Shown: piece after piece, positions 52,368 through 62,122 of the stretch
Layout of the letters: each line of letters opens with the position of its first letter
How positions within the stretch are numbered: position 1 is the stretch's first letter
Assembly (NCBI GenBank): GCA_964251675.1
Contig: CAXUKS010000005.1
Location: 1-64,000 of the forward strand
Origin: JANXMY01 sp964251675
Lineage (GTDB): Bacteria > Armatimonadota > Armatimonadia > Armatimonadales > Capsulimonadaceae
Direction of reading: 5' to 3'
DNA length: 64,000 nt
Made by a program: the position numbers and the translations under genes
Notes under the pieces: generated by a model
What the model was told of the DNA's origin: nothing
Databases searched by the model: none
Seen by the model: the letters and a program-made list of their open reading frames with translations, nothing else

Positions 52368-52774
52368 AGCAGGTCTCCATGTAAATCAAGAGCGGCCAGG
52401 ACGAGAGAAAGTTCGCGCAGGGCATTAAGCGCGGCGGCGCGGTCAGCAACGGTGACGGCCACATAATCTGCTTGAATTCGTGCCGCGTAAAGTCTCCGCA
52501 CAGACTTGTTGAGGTCGAAACGCCGGGTCAGCGGAAGTGCGGTCAGATTGTTCAGGATATAAACGGGCAGCCCGGCATGACCGGGATTGTTGCCGCCCTG
52601 CCCAAAGGTAATACCCTGCTCAATCAGCGCGGACGTGAGAGCGGCATAGGCGGCGTAATAGGCCCGGCTGATGCTGCTGCGGCAGCAGCCCACTTCCAGC
52701 AGATGCTGGGCCGCTTTGCGGCTATCGCGGCTGATGGCCTGCCAGCGAAGAGCATCTTTGTCCTGTGTCGGCAT
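52364..52774 (-). CDS. HEPN-domain protein
   Basis: 136 residues. SSISRAYYAAYAALTSALIE matches the SRAYYA signature of HEPN proteins, and LYAARIQADYV matches the R-x-x-ADY end of this subgroup. The RNase motif Rx4-6H of active HEPN toxins is not clear, so ribonuclease activity is uncertain. AAGGAGG precedes the ATG. First gene of a two-gene unit. Confidence 0.85.
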   Translation of the reverse strand: MPTQDKDALRWQAISRDSRKAAQHLLEVGCCRSSISRAYYAAYAALTSALIEQGITFGQGGNNPGHAGLPVYILNNLTALPLTRRFDLNKSVRRLYAARIQADYVAVTVADRAAALNALRELSLVLAALDLHGDLL

Positions 52775-52812
52775 CGGCTTCCTCCTTGACTGGTTTCTCT
52801 CTTTTGATTATA

Positions 52813-53826
52813 TCACACGGAGGCAGCGTTTACGCTCAAAACTGGCAGCGTGGCGGCGAAGTGGCAGGCGGACAGATGACCGGCGAGGCCGCCGTCGAAC
52901 GGTGCGAGGGACGGCTCTGTCTCGGCGCAAAGGGGCTGGGCGTGGGGGCAGCGGGTGCGGAAGCGGCAGCCGGGGGGGATGTCGATGGGGGAAGGCACAT
53001 CGCCTTCGACTTTTTCACTTGCGGCGCGGAGGCCGCCATCGATGCTGGGCACGGCAGCGAGCAGGGCGCGGGTGTAGGGGTGGCGGGGATTTTCGTAGAG
53101 TTCGTTCGCTTCAGCAATTTCAACGATTTTGCCCAGGTACACGACGGCGACACGGTGACTGATTTGGCGGACCGCGCCGAGGTCATGGGCGACAAAGAGC
53201 AGGGCGACGCCGGTGTCCGCCTGCACCTGGCGGAACAAATTCAAAATCTGGGCGCGAATGGAGACGTCAAGCGCGGACACCGGCTCATCAGCGACGATGA
53301 ACTTGGGACGCAGGGCCAGCGCACGGGCGATGCCGACCCGCTGCCGCTGACCGCCGGAAAACTCGTGCGGGTAGCGATTCGCGGCGGCTTGCGGCAGACC
53401 GACTTGTTCTAACAGCCGGGCGACTTCGGTGCGGAGGTCTTTCGCAGGGACGATTTTATGGACGCGCAGGGGTTCTTCTAAGATGGCTCCGATAGTCATG
53501 CGCGGGTTCAGCGAGGCGAACGGGTCCTGAAAGACAATCTGCATCTCGCGCCGGGCTTTGCGAAGGGCTTCCGGGGCCAGCGCCCGCAGGTCTTGTCCCC
53601 CGAAAGAAATACTGCCGCCGGTCGGCTTAATCAACCGCAGCAGGCAGCGGCCCAGGGTGGACTTGCCGCAGCCGGATTCGCCTACCAGCCCCAGCGTTTC
53701 CCCGGCGTCCAGCGTCAGGTCCACGCCGTCCACGGCCCGCACCTCGTCGGTGACCTGCGTGAACGGGCTGGTGGCGCGGTGGATAGGAAAGCGTTTGGTC
53801 AGGCTGTGGACTTCGAGGAGGGGCAT
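52813..53826 (-). CDS. oligopeptide/dipeptide ABC transporter ATP-binding protein (OppF/DppF-like)
   Basis: 337 residues. Walker A GESGCGKST, Q-loop VFQDPFASLNPRM, signature FSGGQRQRVGIARAL, Walker B FIVADEPVSALD, and the C-terminal oligopeptide domain with CRFRTRCPHAQPLC (possible FeS site). ATG at 53826. Normally paired with a DppD-like subunit, permeases and a binding protein; none is adjacent, so this gene is isolated. Confidence 0.95.
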   Translation of the reverse strand: MPLLEVHSLTKRFPIHRATSPFTQVTDEVRAVDGVDLTLDAGETLGLVGESGCGKSTLGRCLLRLIKPTGGSISFGGQDLRALAPEALRKARREMQIVFQDPFASLNPRMTIGAILEEPLRVHKIVPAKDLRTEVARLLEQVGLPQAAANRYPHEFSGGQRQRVGIARALALRPKFIVADEPVSALDVSIRAQILNLFRQVQADTGVALLFVAHDLGAVRQISHRVAVVYLGKIVEIAEANELYENPRHPYTRALLAAVPSIDGGLRAASEKVEGDVPSPIDIPPGCRFRTRCPHAQPLCAETEPSLAPFDGGLAGHLSACHFAATLPVLSVNAASV

Positions 53827-53846
53827 GGTTAGAGTTCCAGAGAGGA

Positions 53847-53963
53847 GCCGGGGGTGTAGAAACCCCCGGCAGGGAAGCACCCTTCGGGTGAAGATTGAGC
53901 CGCAGTCACCGGCTTCTCGTCCGAAGGACGCTTTTCCAGACGGGGCGTTTACCGCCCCGGCTC
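53847..53963. repeat. mosaic REPIN-like element
   Basis: The left end is CCGGGGGTGTAGAAACCC as at 36573. The right end is CGGGGCGTTTACCGCCCCG, another palindrome. The body has CACCCTTCGGGTG and CGTCCGAAGGACG, so the core is shared while the two ends come from different families. Confidence 0.88.
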
Positions 53964-54732
53964 AAAGTTCTATAGTCTGGCCGTCATACGCCAGCGCGAC
54001 GCCGGGGGGCAGGTCGGCATTGGTGGCGGCGTGGTCATAGTCGTGGGACAGATGAGTCAGCAGCGCCCGTTTGGGCTGAAGCAGGGCAATCGTTTCCAGC
54101 GCAGCATCGAGGTGGAAATGCGTGTCATGCGGCTCGCGGCGCACGGCATCGAGCATCAGCACGTCCAGATTTTCCAGATGGGGCCAGGTTTCCGGGGGGA
54201 TGCGGCTGACATCGGTGACATACGCAAAGCGCGTCCCGAACTTGTATGCTAAAATCGGCAGATTGCCGTGGAAGACACGCAGGGGCAGAATGTCCAGCCC
54301 GTGCAGAGTCAGGGCCTGCCCCGGCCCGGTTTCATGCAGCGTCACCTGCGGCTTGCCGCCGCCGGGCTGGGCAGGCTGGAAGATATAGTCATAAATGCGC
54401 CGCAGATCGCCCAGCACAGACAGCTCGGCATAGACGGGCATGGCCGCCCCAGTGCGGTAGTTGAACGTGCGAACGTCGTCGAGTCCGAAAATATGATCGG
54501 CATGGGAGTGCGTGTAAAAAATGGCGTCAAGCCGCTGGACGTTGTTTTCCAGAAACGCGATCCGCATTTCGGGAGGCGTGTCCACCAGAACGTTCGCGCC
54601 GTCGTCCGCCGTGACTAGAATGGAAGGCCGCAGGCGGCGGTTGTGCGGGTCCGAGGAGGTGCAGACCGCGCAGTCGCAGCCAATCATAGGGACACCGTGG
54701 GAAGTGCCGCTGCCGAGGACGGTGACTTTCAT
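53962..54732 (-). CDS. PhnP-like MBL-fold metallohydrolase
   Basis: 256 residues. The metal site THSHADHIFGLDD, then DVSRIP and HLSHDYDH. The CDCAVC segment near the N-terminus matches the zinc site of PhnP-type enzymes. Members cleave cyclic phosphates or cut nucleotides. Met at 54732 (MKVTVLGSGTSHGVP). A longer reading to 55587 runs antiphase over the Gly-rich gene and is rejected. The stop touches the repeat edge. Confidence 0.92.
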   Translation of the reverse strand: MKVTVLGSGTSHGVPMIGCDCAVCTSSDPHNRRLRPSILVTADDGANVLVDTPPEMRIAFLENNVQRLDAIFYTHSHADHIFGLDDVRTFNYRTGAAMPVYAELSVLGDLRRIYDYIFQPAQPGGGKPQVTLHETGPGQALTLHGLDILPLRVFHGNLPILAYKFGTRFAYVTDVSRIPPETWPHLENLDVLMLDAVRREPHDTHFHLDAALETIALLQPKRALLTHLSHDYDHAATNADLPPGVALAYDGQTIEL

Positions 54733-54766
54733 AGCATAAAGTGTACCCGGAATCGCGGCAAAGAAA

Positions 54767-54793
54767 GAACCCGGCACGCACTGTGCCGGGTTC
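54767..54793 (-). terminator. intrinsic terminator of the 54800 gene
   Basis: Minus strand GAACCCGGCAC and GTGCCGGGTTC form an 11-bp stem with a 5-nt loop, followed by TTTCTTTG. Confidence 0.8.
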
Positions 54794-54799
54794 GCAGTT

Positions 54800-55747
54800 T
54801 TATCCGCCGCCTCCGGCTCCACCGCCACCACCTGCACCGCCGCCAGCACCGCCGCCGGAGGCCCCTGCGCCTGCGCCGCCCCCGCCGGAAGTCGCACCGG
54901 CCCCGCCGGTCCCGGACGCACTGCCCGCCGCGCCGCCTGCTCCGGCACTGCCGGTCGCGCCCGGCCCGGACCCTGCCGCGCTGCCCGGCCCGCCCGCAGT
55001 TCCTGCAGTGCCGCCTGCTCCGGCACTGCCGGTCGCGCCCGGCCCGGACCCTGCCGCGCTGCCCGGCCCGCCCGCAGTTCCTGCAGTGCCGCCTGTGCCT
55101 GCGCTGCCGCCGCCCGGCCCCCCTGCCTCACCACCACCTGCCACGCCGGGAGCACCGGCACCCACACTGCCGCCGCCGGTGCTGGATGTGCCCATCGTGC
55201 CGGGGCTGCCCTGCCCGCCTGCGCCGCCGCCCGCCGCCTGACCGCCGCCTGCGGACTGGCCGCCCGTATTTCCGTTAGGACCAGCCATGCCGCTGTTTCC
55301 CGCAAAGCCCGTGCTGCCCGCGTTTCCGGGAGTATTAGTTCCGGTCGTCCCAGCACCGGTACTGTCAGCCGTCCCGGCGGTCCCCGCTGTTCCCGCCGCG
55401 CCCGGCTCACTGGATGCCGAACTGCCCGCCGCGCTGCCCGAGGCTCCCTGTCCGCCGCTCTGGCCTCCGCCGCCTGCCGGGTCTGCGCCGCCGCTTTGTC
55501 CCGCCTGTCCGGACGGGGCGCTGGTCGTGTTGACCGGCGTGGTGTTGTCATTGGTATGCCGCAGGCCGCTGGTGGCAAGAAAGGCAATAATCGCCAAAAC
55601 GATCAGCCCGCCGATGACCCAGGGGGTCAGCTTGCGGACGTCTTTCTTTTCGTCCAGCACCTCGCGCATATTCTTATCTTGCTCCTGCCGCTCTTCGCTC
55701 TTCGGCGAGTCGTTTTTTTCTGGTCCGCCGGAATAGCTGTCTGCCAT
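54800..55747 (-). CDS. single-TM protein with long Gly/Ala-rich extracytoplasmic tail
   Basis: 315 residues. A charged cytoplasmic start (KNDSPKSEERQEQDKNMREV), one TM (PWVIGGLIVLAIIAFLATSG, residues 42-61) and a collagen-like low-complexity tail of Gly, Ala, Thr and Ser. A perfect 26-residue duplication lies in the tail. Likely a surface-exposed flexible protein. The ATG is preceded by GGGAAC. Function unknown. Confidence 0.75.
   Translation of the reverse strand: MADSYSGGPEKNDSPKSEERQEQDKNMREVLDEKKDVRKLTPWVIGGLIVLAIIAFLATSGLRHTNDNTTPVNTTSAPSGQAGQSGGADPAGGGGQSGGQGASGSAAGSSASSEPGAAGTAGTAGTADSTGAGTTGTNTPGNAGSTGFAGNSGMAGPNGNTGGQSAGGGQAAGGGAGGQGSPGTMGTSSTGGGSVGAGAPGVAGGGEAGGPGGGSAGTGGTAGTAGGPGSAAGSGPGATGSAGAGGTAGTAGGPGSAAGSGPGATGSAGAGGAAGSASGTGGAGATSGGGGAGAGASGGGAGGGAGGGGGAGGGG
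54932..55087. repeat. 78-bp tandem duplication in the Gly/Ala-rich gene
   Basis: Two copies with period 78 bp (54932-55009 and 55010-55087) appear identical by eye. They keep the frame and add 26 residues. Prone to slippage. Confidence 0.85.
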
Positions 55748-55857
55748 CGATGTGTTCCCCTTACTAAACTGTGTTCTGACTGTTCCCCGCGCATAGCCCT
55801 GTCAAACCGGGGCGGCGTTTGGGTATACTATTGCAAGTCTGCTACTAGGAAAAGAAA

Positions 55858-56799
55858 ATGCCTGAACCGTCTGCACACCGTCTGGAAGATTTAATCGGCA
55901 ACACGCCACTGGTCCGCCTACGTCATATCGAAGAAGACGCCCCCGGCGTGCAGCTTTACGGCAAAGCCGAGTTCTTCAATCCCGGCGGCTCTGTCAAAGA
56001 CCGCCCCGCGCTGAATATGATCCTGGAAGGCGAGCGCGAGGGCCTGCTGACGCCCGGCAAGATCATTTTAGACGCGACTTCCGGCAACACGGGCATTGCC
56101 TACGCCATGATTGGCGCGGCGCGGGGCTACCACGTCCGCCTGTGCCTGCCCCGGAACGTCACGCCCGAGCGCAAAAAAATTCTGTCGGCGTATGGCGCAG
56201 AAATTGTCTACACGCCCCCCGCCGAGCAGTCGGACGGGGCCATCCGTATGGTCAAAAAGCTCTACGCCGAGCATCCTGAATTGTACTTTTATCCCGATCA
56301 GTATGGCAACCCGAACAACTGGAAAGCCCATTACAAAACTACCGGCCCCGAAATCTGGGCACAGACCCAAGGCACGCTCACGCACTTTGTCGCCGGTCTC
56401 GGCACGACCGGCACGATGATGGGTGTGGGCCGCTACCTGCGCGATATGGCCCCACACGTCAAGCTGATCTCTATGCAGCCCGATTCGCCGTTCAACGGCC
56501 TGGAGGGCCTGAAGCACCTGGAGACCGCCATCGTCCCGCCCATCTACGACCCCACCGTGGCCGATGAGAATGTCGAGTGCCGCACCGAAGACGCGTATGT
56601 GATGGTCAAGCGCCTCGCCCGCGAAGAGGGCCTTTTGGTCGGCATCTCCGCAGGCGGCAACGTCCACAGCGCCCTGCAAGTCGCCAAAACCGCCCCCTCC
56701 GGCAGCGTCATCGTGACCATCTTATGCGACGGCGCCGACCGCTACCTCTCCGAACGCTTCTGGACCGAAGGCGAAGACGAGCCGCACCCGCAGATATAA
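55858..56799 (+). CDS. cysM: cysteine synthase (CysM/CysK family)
   Basis: 313 residues, fold type II PLP enzyme. The PLP lysine is in NPGGSVKDRPA, the substrate loop is TSGNTGIA, the phosphate loop is GLGTTGTM, and GISAGGN is near the end. It makes cysteine from (phospho)serine derivatives and a sulfur donor. Nearby CysO- and Mec-like genes favour the CysM type, which uses protein thiocarboxylate as sulfur donor. A TATACT (55824-55829) and AGGAAAAG precede the ATG. CysK remains possible. Confidence 0.9.
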   Translation: MPEPSAHRLEDLIGNTPLVRLRHIEEDAPGVQLYGKAEFFNPGGSVKDRPALNMILEGEREGLLTPGKIILDATSGNTGIAYAMIGAARGYHVRLCLPRNVTPERKKILSAYGAEIVYTPPAEQSDGAIRMVKKLYAEHPELYFYPDQYGNPNNWKAHYKTTGPEIWAQTQGTLTHFVAGLGTTGTMMGVGRYLRDMAPHVKLISMQPDSPFNGLEGLKHLETAIVPPIYDPTVADENVECRTEDAYVMVKRLAREEGLLVGISAGGNVHSALQVAKTAPSGSVIVTILCDGADRYLSERFWTEGEDEPHPQI

Positions 56800-56817
56800 C
56801 CACTAGGGAGGGTAAAA

Positions 56818-57201
56818 TTGAGACAGCCATTGGAATTGAAGCTTGTGATTTGGGTGGGGGCTTCGCTGAGAGATTTGAAGGCGCTGCCTGGCGCGGTTCA
56901 GACCGGCATTGGTAGGTCACTCAAACAGGCACAGCAGGGAGACAAACCGGCAGCTGCAAAACCTCTGTCGGGCTTTGGCGGGGCGACTGTTGTGGAAATC
57001 AAGGACAATTATGACGGCGATACTTTCCGTGCTGTCTACACCGTTCGTTTTGCGGAACGCCTCTATGTGCTTCATGTGTTTCAGAAGAAATCCCAGCACG
57101 GCATTAAGACAAGCAATCAGGACATTGCTTTGATACGCACCCGCCTTAAAGCGGCTGAGGAACTGCACCAAGATTGGCTGTCTCAGCAGGAGAAAGATTG
57201 A
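56818..57201 (+). CDS. HigB/Gp49-type toxin (module 1)
   Basis: 127 residues, RelE superfamily. GDTFRAVYTVRFAERLYVLH, then FQKKSQHGIKT, matches the Gp49/HigB group, which cleaves mRNA at the ribosome. TTG start at 56818 with GGGAGGG at good spacing. The antitoxin follows by 1 nt. Homologous to module 2 at 58027. Confidence 0.9.
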   Translation: MRQPLELKLVIWVGASLRDLKALPGAVQTGIGRSLKQAQQGDKPAAAKPLSGFGGATVVEIKDNYDGDTFRAVYTVRFAERLYVLHVFQKKSQHGIKTSNQDIALIRTRLKAAEELHQDWLSQQEKD

Positions 57202-57202
57202 A

Positions 57203-57562
57203 ATGGCACAAAAAACAGACGTTGAGGAAATTGAATACTATGTGGGTTGTGGCAATGTTTTTGCCGACCTGGGCCTGCCGGATGCCGAAGAGCTTCAAGT
57301 CAAATCCCAGTTGAGTATCGAAATTGAGCAAGCCATCAAAAAGAAACGGCTGACAAAAAATCAAGCGGCGGTGCTTCTGGGAGTTAGCAAAGAGGAATTG
57401 GGCCATTTGCTGGGGCGCGGCTTTTCCGAATTTACATTGAGCCAACTTACTGGCTACCTGCACTGCCTGGGCTACGATGTGGAACTATCCGCCTCCGTCC
57501 GCAAGCGTACACCGGAAGCTAAAGGACAAGTGCAGAAAAAACGGGAGCCTGTGGCGGCATGA
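57203..57562 (+). CDS. XRE-family antitoxin (module 1)
   Basis: 119 residues. NVFADLGLPDAEELQVKSQL, then helix-turn-helix LTKNQAAVLLGVSKEELGHL, typical of HigA-type antitoxins with HTH_37. The basic C-terminal tail is unusual. The stop overlaps the 57559 gene (ATGA). Confidence 0.9.
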   Translation: MAQKTDVEEIEYYVGCGNVFADLGLPDAEELQVKSQLSIEIEQAIKKKRLTKNQAAVLLGVSKEELGHLLGRGFSEFTLSQLTGYLHCLGYDVELSASVRKRTPEAKGQVQKKREPVAA

Positions 57563-58020
57563 TACATAGGAGGCAGACGGACGTGCTGCATGATATTGTT
57601 TACACAGTGGAAGACTGGTACGATGGCCCGCGTGACGGCTATGCCGATTACCGGCAAAAACCCCATTTTTATCGTTCGCTTCACTTTGACAACGACGTGT
57701 ATAACCCGGACGAAGACCGCTTTGAGCTGACGCCTGTATCCGGGCAGGTTGTCCAGTGGGCACTGGTACAGCATACGCTCTGGCAAAAATGGGATAAGGC
57801 TTACCGGGCCGGAACCCTCCCGGAAGAACCTGACGAAAGCATTCGCATCCTTGCGGAAGACCTGCCACGCTACCACGAACTGTGTACGCTCATCGAAAAA
57901 GACAGACAGGAAAACGCGGCGTCTTCGTTTGTCGTGCGCGGCCAGTTTGCATCAGGTAAAATGCAGGTCCAGTGGTACGATTTGGACAGCGCAGCGATAG
58001 CAGGGAGCCAAGGAAGGTGA
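57559..58020 (+). CDS. unknown protein between two toxin-antitoxin modules
   Basis: 153 residues, acidic, soluble. VEDWYDGPRDGYADYRQKPH, then FYRSLHFDNDVYNPDEDRFE. The start overlaps the module 1 antitoxin stop and module 2 follows 6 nt later, so it is co-transcribed. No family was recognised; it may be a third component. Confidence 0.6.
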   Translation: MIHRRQTDVLHDIVYTVEDWYDGPRDGYADYRQKPHFYRSLHFDNDVYNPDEDRFELTPVSGQVVQWALVQHTLWQKWDKAYRAGTLPEEPDESIRILAEDLPRYHELCTLIEKDRQENAASSFVVRGQFASGKMQVQWYDLDSAAIAGSQGR

Positions 58021-58026
58021 AGCAAC

Positions 58027-58419
58027 ATGAACAGGCCCGCTTTGAAACCTGTTGTTTGGGTTGGGTCTTCAAAGAAAGACTTGAAAAAGTTTCCCGAGGC
58101 AATCCAAGATGGAATTGGAGATGCCATCCAGGAAGTCCAATATGGGCGCAAGCCGATTTCTGCCAAGCCGCTCTCCGGCTTTCACGGGGCGGGCGTTCTG
58201 GAAATCGTTGATAATTACGATGGCGACACCTACCGGGCTGTCTATACCGTTCGCTTTGCAGAAATAATTTACATACTTCATGCGTTCCAGAAGAAATCGC
58301 GGCAGGGCATCCAGACACCCAAGCAGGAGATTGATCTGGTACGCAGCCGCTTGAAGTTAGCCGAAGCGGCGCACCAGGAGTGGCTTGCGGAGCAGGCGGA
58401 GGAGACACGAGATGAATAA
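58027..58419 (+). CDS. HigB/Gp49-type toxin (module 2)
   Basis: 130 residues. Close to module 1 in DNYDGDTYRAVYTVRFAEII and FQKKSRQGIQT, but the start VVWVGSSKKDLKKFPEAIQD is diverged. Start ATG at 58027. It overlaps the next gene by 8 nt. Confidence 0.9.
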   Translation: MNRPALKPVVWVGSSKKDLKKFPEAIQDGIGDAIQEVQYGRKPISAKPLSGFHGAGVLEIVDNYDGDTYRAVYTVRFAEIIYILHAFQKKSRQGIQTPKQEIDLVRSRLKLAEAAHQEWLAEQAEETRDE

Positions 58420-58738
58420 TACAGAAATAGAAATGAGCAGTGGCAATGTGTTTGCTGATTTGGGCCTCCCAAACCCGGAAGAGCGCCAAATGAAATCACT
58501 GCTGGCAATCCAAATCCGTGAACTGATTGAGCAGACAGGATTGACCCAAACCGAAGCCGTTCAGCAGACAGGGATTACTGAGGCAGAGATGACAGCGATT
58601 TTCCGGGGACGTTTGGCGGACCTTTCGCTGGAACAGCTTTTTCGTTGCCTGACGCGGCTAGGCCGAAGTGTGGAAGTCCGCGTTCTGGCGGAGCAGAAAT
58701 CGTCGGAAGCGGCACATATGACGCTGGTAATGGCTTAA
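58412..58738 (+). CDS. XRE-family antitoxin (module 2)
   Basis: 108 residues. GNVFADLGLPNPEERQMKSL and HTH LTQTEAVQQTGITEAEMTAI. ATG at 58412 inside the toxin end, preferred to 58385 because it matches the module 1 layout. The module 1 basic tail is missing. Confidence 0.9.
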   Translation: MNNTEIEMSSGNVFADLGLPNPEERQMKSLLAIQIRELIEQTGLTQTEAVQQTGITEAEMTAIFRGRLADLSLEQLFRCLTRLGRSVEVRVLAEQKSSEAAHMTLVMA

Positions 58739-58741
58739 CTG

Positions 58742-59170
58742 ATGCCTCTCCAAATCACACACGAACATGATGCCGCGATGCGCTCTCATGCAGCCCACGA
58801 CTACCCCCACGAGTGCTGCGGGTTTTTGGTCGGCACGTCTGCGGGCGACACTATCACGCTGGCGCGGTCGGTTCCGGCGGCGAACACGCGGGACGATTCG
58901 CCGCGCAATCGGTTTGAGATTGACCCCGGCGAGTTAGTGAAAACGGACCGGGCAGCGCGGGCAGAGGGGCTGGGCGTAGTCGGGTTTTACCACTCGCACC
59001 CGGACGCGCCGGCGGTGCCATCGGAGTTTGACCGGGAACACGCCTGGCCGGGGTACTGTTATGTCATCGTCTCGGTGCGGGGCGGCGAGCCGGTGGAAGT
59101 CCGAAACTGGCGGCTGCGCGAGGACCGAAGCGGATTTGACGAAGATGAAATTAAAGCCACTAAAGAGTAA
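58742..59170 (+). CDS. M67-family JAMM metallopeptidase (Mec-like)
   Basis: 142 residues. Zinc site: HSHPDAPAVPSEFD gives the HxH and Asp ligands, with the catalytic Glu in HECCGFLVG. Mec of Mycobacterium removes cysteine from the CysO carrier after CysM acts. Three nt after the antitoxin stop and 18 nt before the CysO-MoeZ fusion, consistent with an operon. Confidence 0.93.
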   Translation: MPLQITHEHDAAMRSHAAHDYPHECCGFLVGTSAGDTITLARSVPAANTRDDSPRNRFEIDPGELVKTDRAARAEGLGVVGFYHSHPDAPAVPSEFDREHAWPGYCYVIVSVRGGEPVEVRNWRLREDRSGFDEDEIKATKE

Positions 59171-59188
59171 CCGAGGAGAGAAGACCGA

Positions 59189-60664
<1,476 letters not shown>

Positions 60665-60677
60665 ACAGGGCAGCATA

Positions 60678-60710
60678 AGGCCGGAAGCGCAAAGCCTCCG
60701 GCCTTTTTTT
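60678..60710 (+). terminator. intrinsic terminator after the sulfur-carrier operon
   Basis: AAGGCCGGA and TCCGGCCTT stem with an 11-nt loop, followed by a T-run to 60710. Confidence 0.92.
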
Positions 60711-60728
60711 GTTTGGCAAAAATAACCC

Positions 60729-60766
60729 TTGACACACATGGCAGGCTGTAATACAATAGAACGATG
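60729..60766 (+). promoter_or_regulatory. sigma70 promoter, leaderless start
   Basis: TTGACA (60729-60734), 17 nt, TACAAT (60752-60757), then AGAACG and ATG at 60764. Confidence 0.85.
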
Positions 60767-61579
60767 AAAACAGTGATCGCAACAACTTTGCTTGCACTCG
60801 CTGCACTGGGTGGAGCAGCCGCAGTGCAGGCGGACGAAGTAGCACCCCCCGCCTCGCCGTCACAAATAGGCATCACTGCCAACACAGCGGAAGAAATGCT
60901 TGTGCTTCAGCAAGAAGATTTGCTTAATGAGGCCGGGGAAAATGCTCTGCTTGTGAAGCATTACGAGGAGGCAGAGGCAGACTACCGCGCAATCCAATCC
61001 ATTGACGCTCTGGATGCCGGGGCTTATCAAGGTCTGGGGGAAGCGCTGACGGGTCAGGGGCGTGTGAAGGAAGCGATACAGGCATATCAAACCTTGATCT
61101 ACAAGGACCCATTCAAGTGGAGCAGCATCGCGCAAGAAGTCAGGACGCAAATGTACTATGCTGCTTTGCTCGGCCAAACAGGGCATTGGACAGAAGCGGT
61201 TTCTATTTATGAAAAAGCACTGGCAAACGTGCCGAAGTTTGGGGATACGCCTTTGGCAGAAACACATTTCAATCCACGGCTGCCTATGCCGACACAGCTT
61301 TGGACAATGGCTCATATCGCTTCGGGCTTGCAATGGCAGGGAAGTGGTGAGAACAAAGCCGCTTTCATCGAGTTCGGCAAAGCCATGTCGCTGGACTCAG
61401 ACTCTGTGTTTGCCAACTACTACTACGGCTACGGTTGGCAGCGGCTTGACCCAAAGGACAAGGCTAAGATTGAAAACGCCCAGCAAGCCAAAGCCGCGTT
61501 GGAGAAGGCCGTTAAACTGGGCAAGCCTGACGTAAAAAAGGCCGCGCAAAAAGCCCTGCTCGTGGCTGCGAAGCCCTGA
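60764..61579 (+). CDS. exported TPR-like protein (copy 1)
   Basis: 271 residues. Signal peptide (TTLLALAALGGAAAVQADEV), then TPR-like helices including HYEEAEADYRAIQSIDALDA and QGRVKEAIQAYQTLIYKDPF. The segment FANYYYGYGWQRLDPKDKAK is shared with the 62123 gene, so the two are paralogues. Periplasmic role unknown. Confidence 0.82.
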   Translation: MKTVIATTLLALAALGGAAAVQADEVAPPASPSQIGITANTAEEMLVLQQEDLLNEAGENALLVKHYEEAEADYRAIQSIDALDAGAYQGLGEALTGQGRVKEAIQAYQTLIYKDPFKWSSIAQEVRTQMYYAALLGQTGHWTEAVSIYEKALANVPKFGDTPLAETHFNPRLPMPTQLWTMAHIASGLQWQGSGENKAAFIEFGKAMSLDSDSVFANYYYGYGWQRLDPKDKAKIENAQQAKAALEKAVKLGKPDVKKAAQKALLVAAKP

Positions 61580-62080
61580 CATCGAACGGGCTACAACAGC
61601 TATGCTGGTATCTGGTTCAACGACTCTGTCACAACACCTGCAACTCCCTACAGCAGTAAGGAGACCTGGTATCATCTCCAACTGGTTTCTGTAAGCCGTT
61701 ATAGAACTCCAGCTATGAGTACGACTGCAATCGGCGCACAGGGCAGCTTTGTAAGCCCAACAGGGTCTTTCCACGCTGACGTAGACAATCCTTGAACTGG
61801 GCCGTTGTCCGACAGCTTTGGAGAATACGCTATCAAAAAAGAGGCGTTTCAAGACTACATCATGTACCGTGCGCCCGGAGTGAGCATTGATGTCCCACTG
61901 GCTTATTATACATGGAGCTGGGATGCTGATGTTAAGATCGGCCTAAATCCACTGCCTGCGTCTTGGTCACTGTGGAACGATCGCACGACGGGTGGCACAA
62001 TCACAACATCGGGTGCTGCTCAAAGGACACTTCTTTATCCCGAGTGGTCTTCTTTTGGCAACATCAGTTGGCAGCAGTGA
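61580..62080 (+). pseudogene. decayed gene fragment between two TPR-like paralogues
   Basis: In the same frame as the preceding gene, protein-like sequence continues: HRTGYNSYAGIWFNDSVTTP, a TGA at 61793-61795, then SFGEYAIKKEAFQDYIMYRA and GVSIDVPLAYYTWSWDADVK to TGA at 62078-62080. No start codon or signal for the first part. It looks like the C-terminal part of an exported protein with a nonsense mutation. Not similar to the TPR genes. Confidence 0.55.
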
Positions 62081-62122
62081 ACCTCGTTTTCCAGCTTAAC
62101 GCCCAACAACGGAGAAATCAAA

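Noticed and set aside
54733..55587. 541-residue protein including the PhnP-like hydrolase
   Set aside because: The extension is a low-complexity shadow of the Gly/Ala-rich gene on the same strand in another frame and crosses its terminator.
61577..62080. UGA read-through or recoding extending the TPR-like gene
   Set aside because: The paralogue at 62123 ends at the same structural point, and the extra sequence has no similarity to it; a decayed neighbour gene is simpler.
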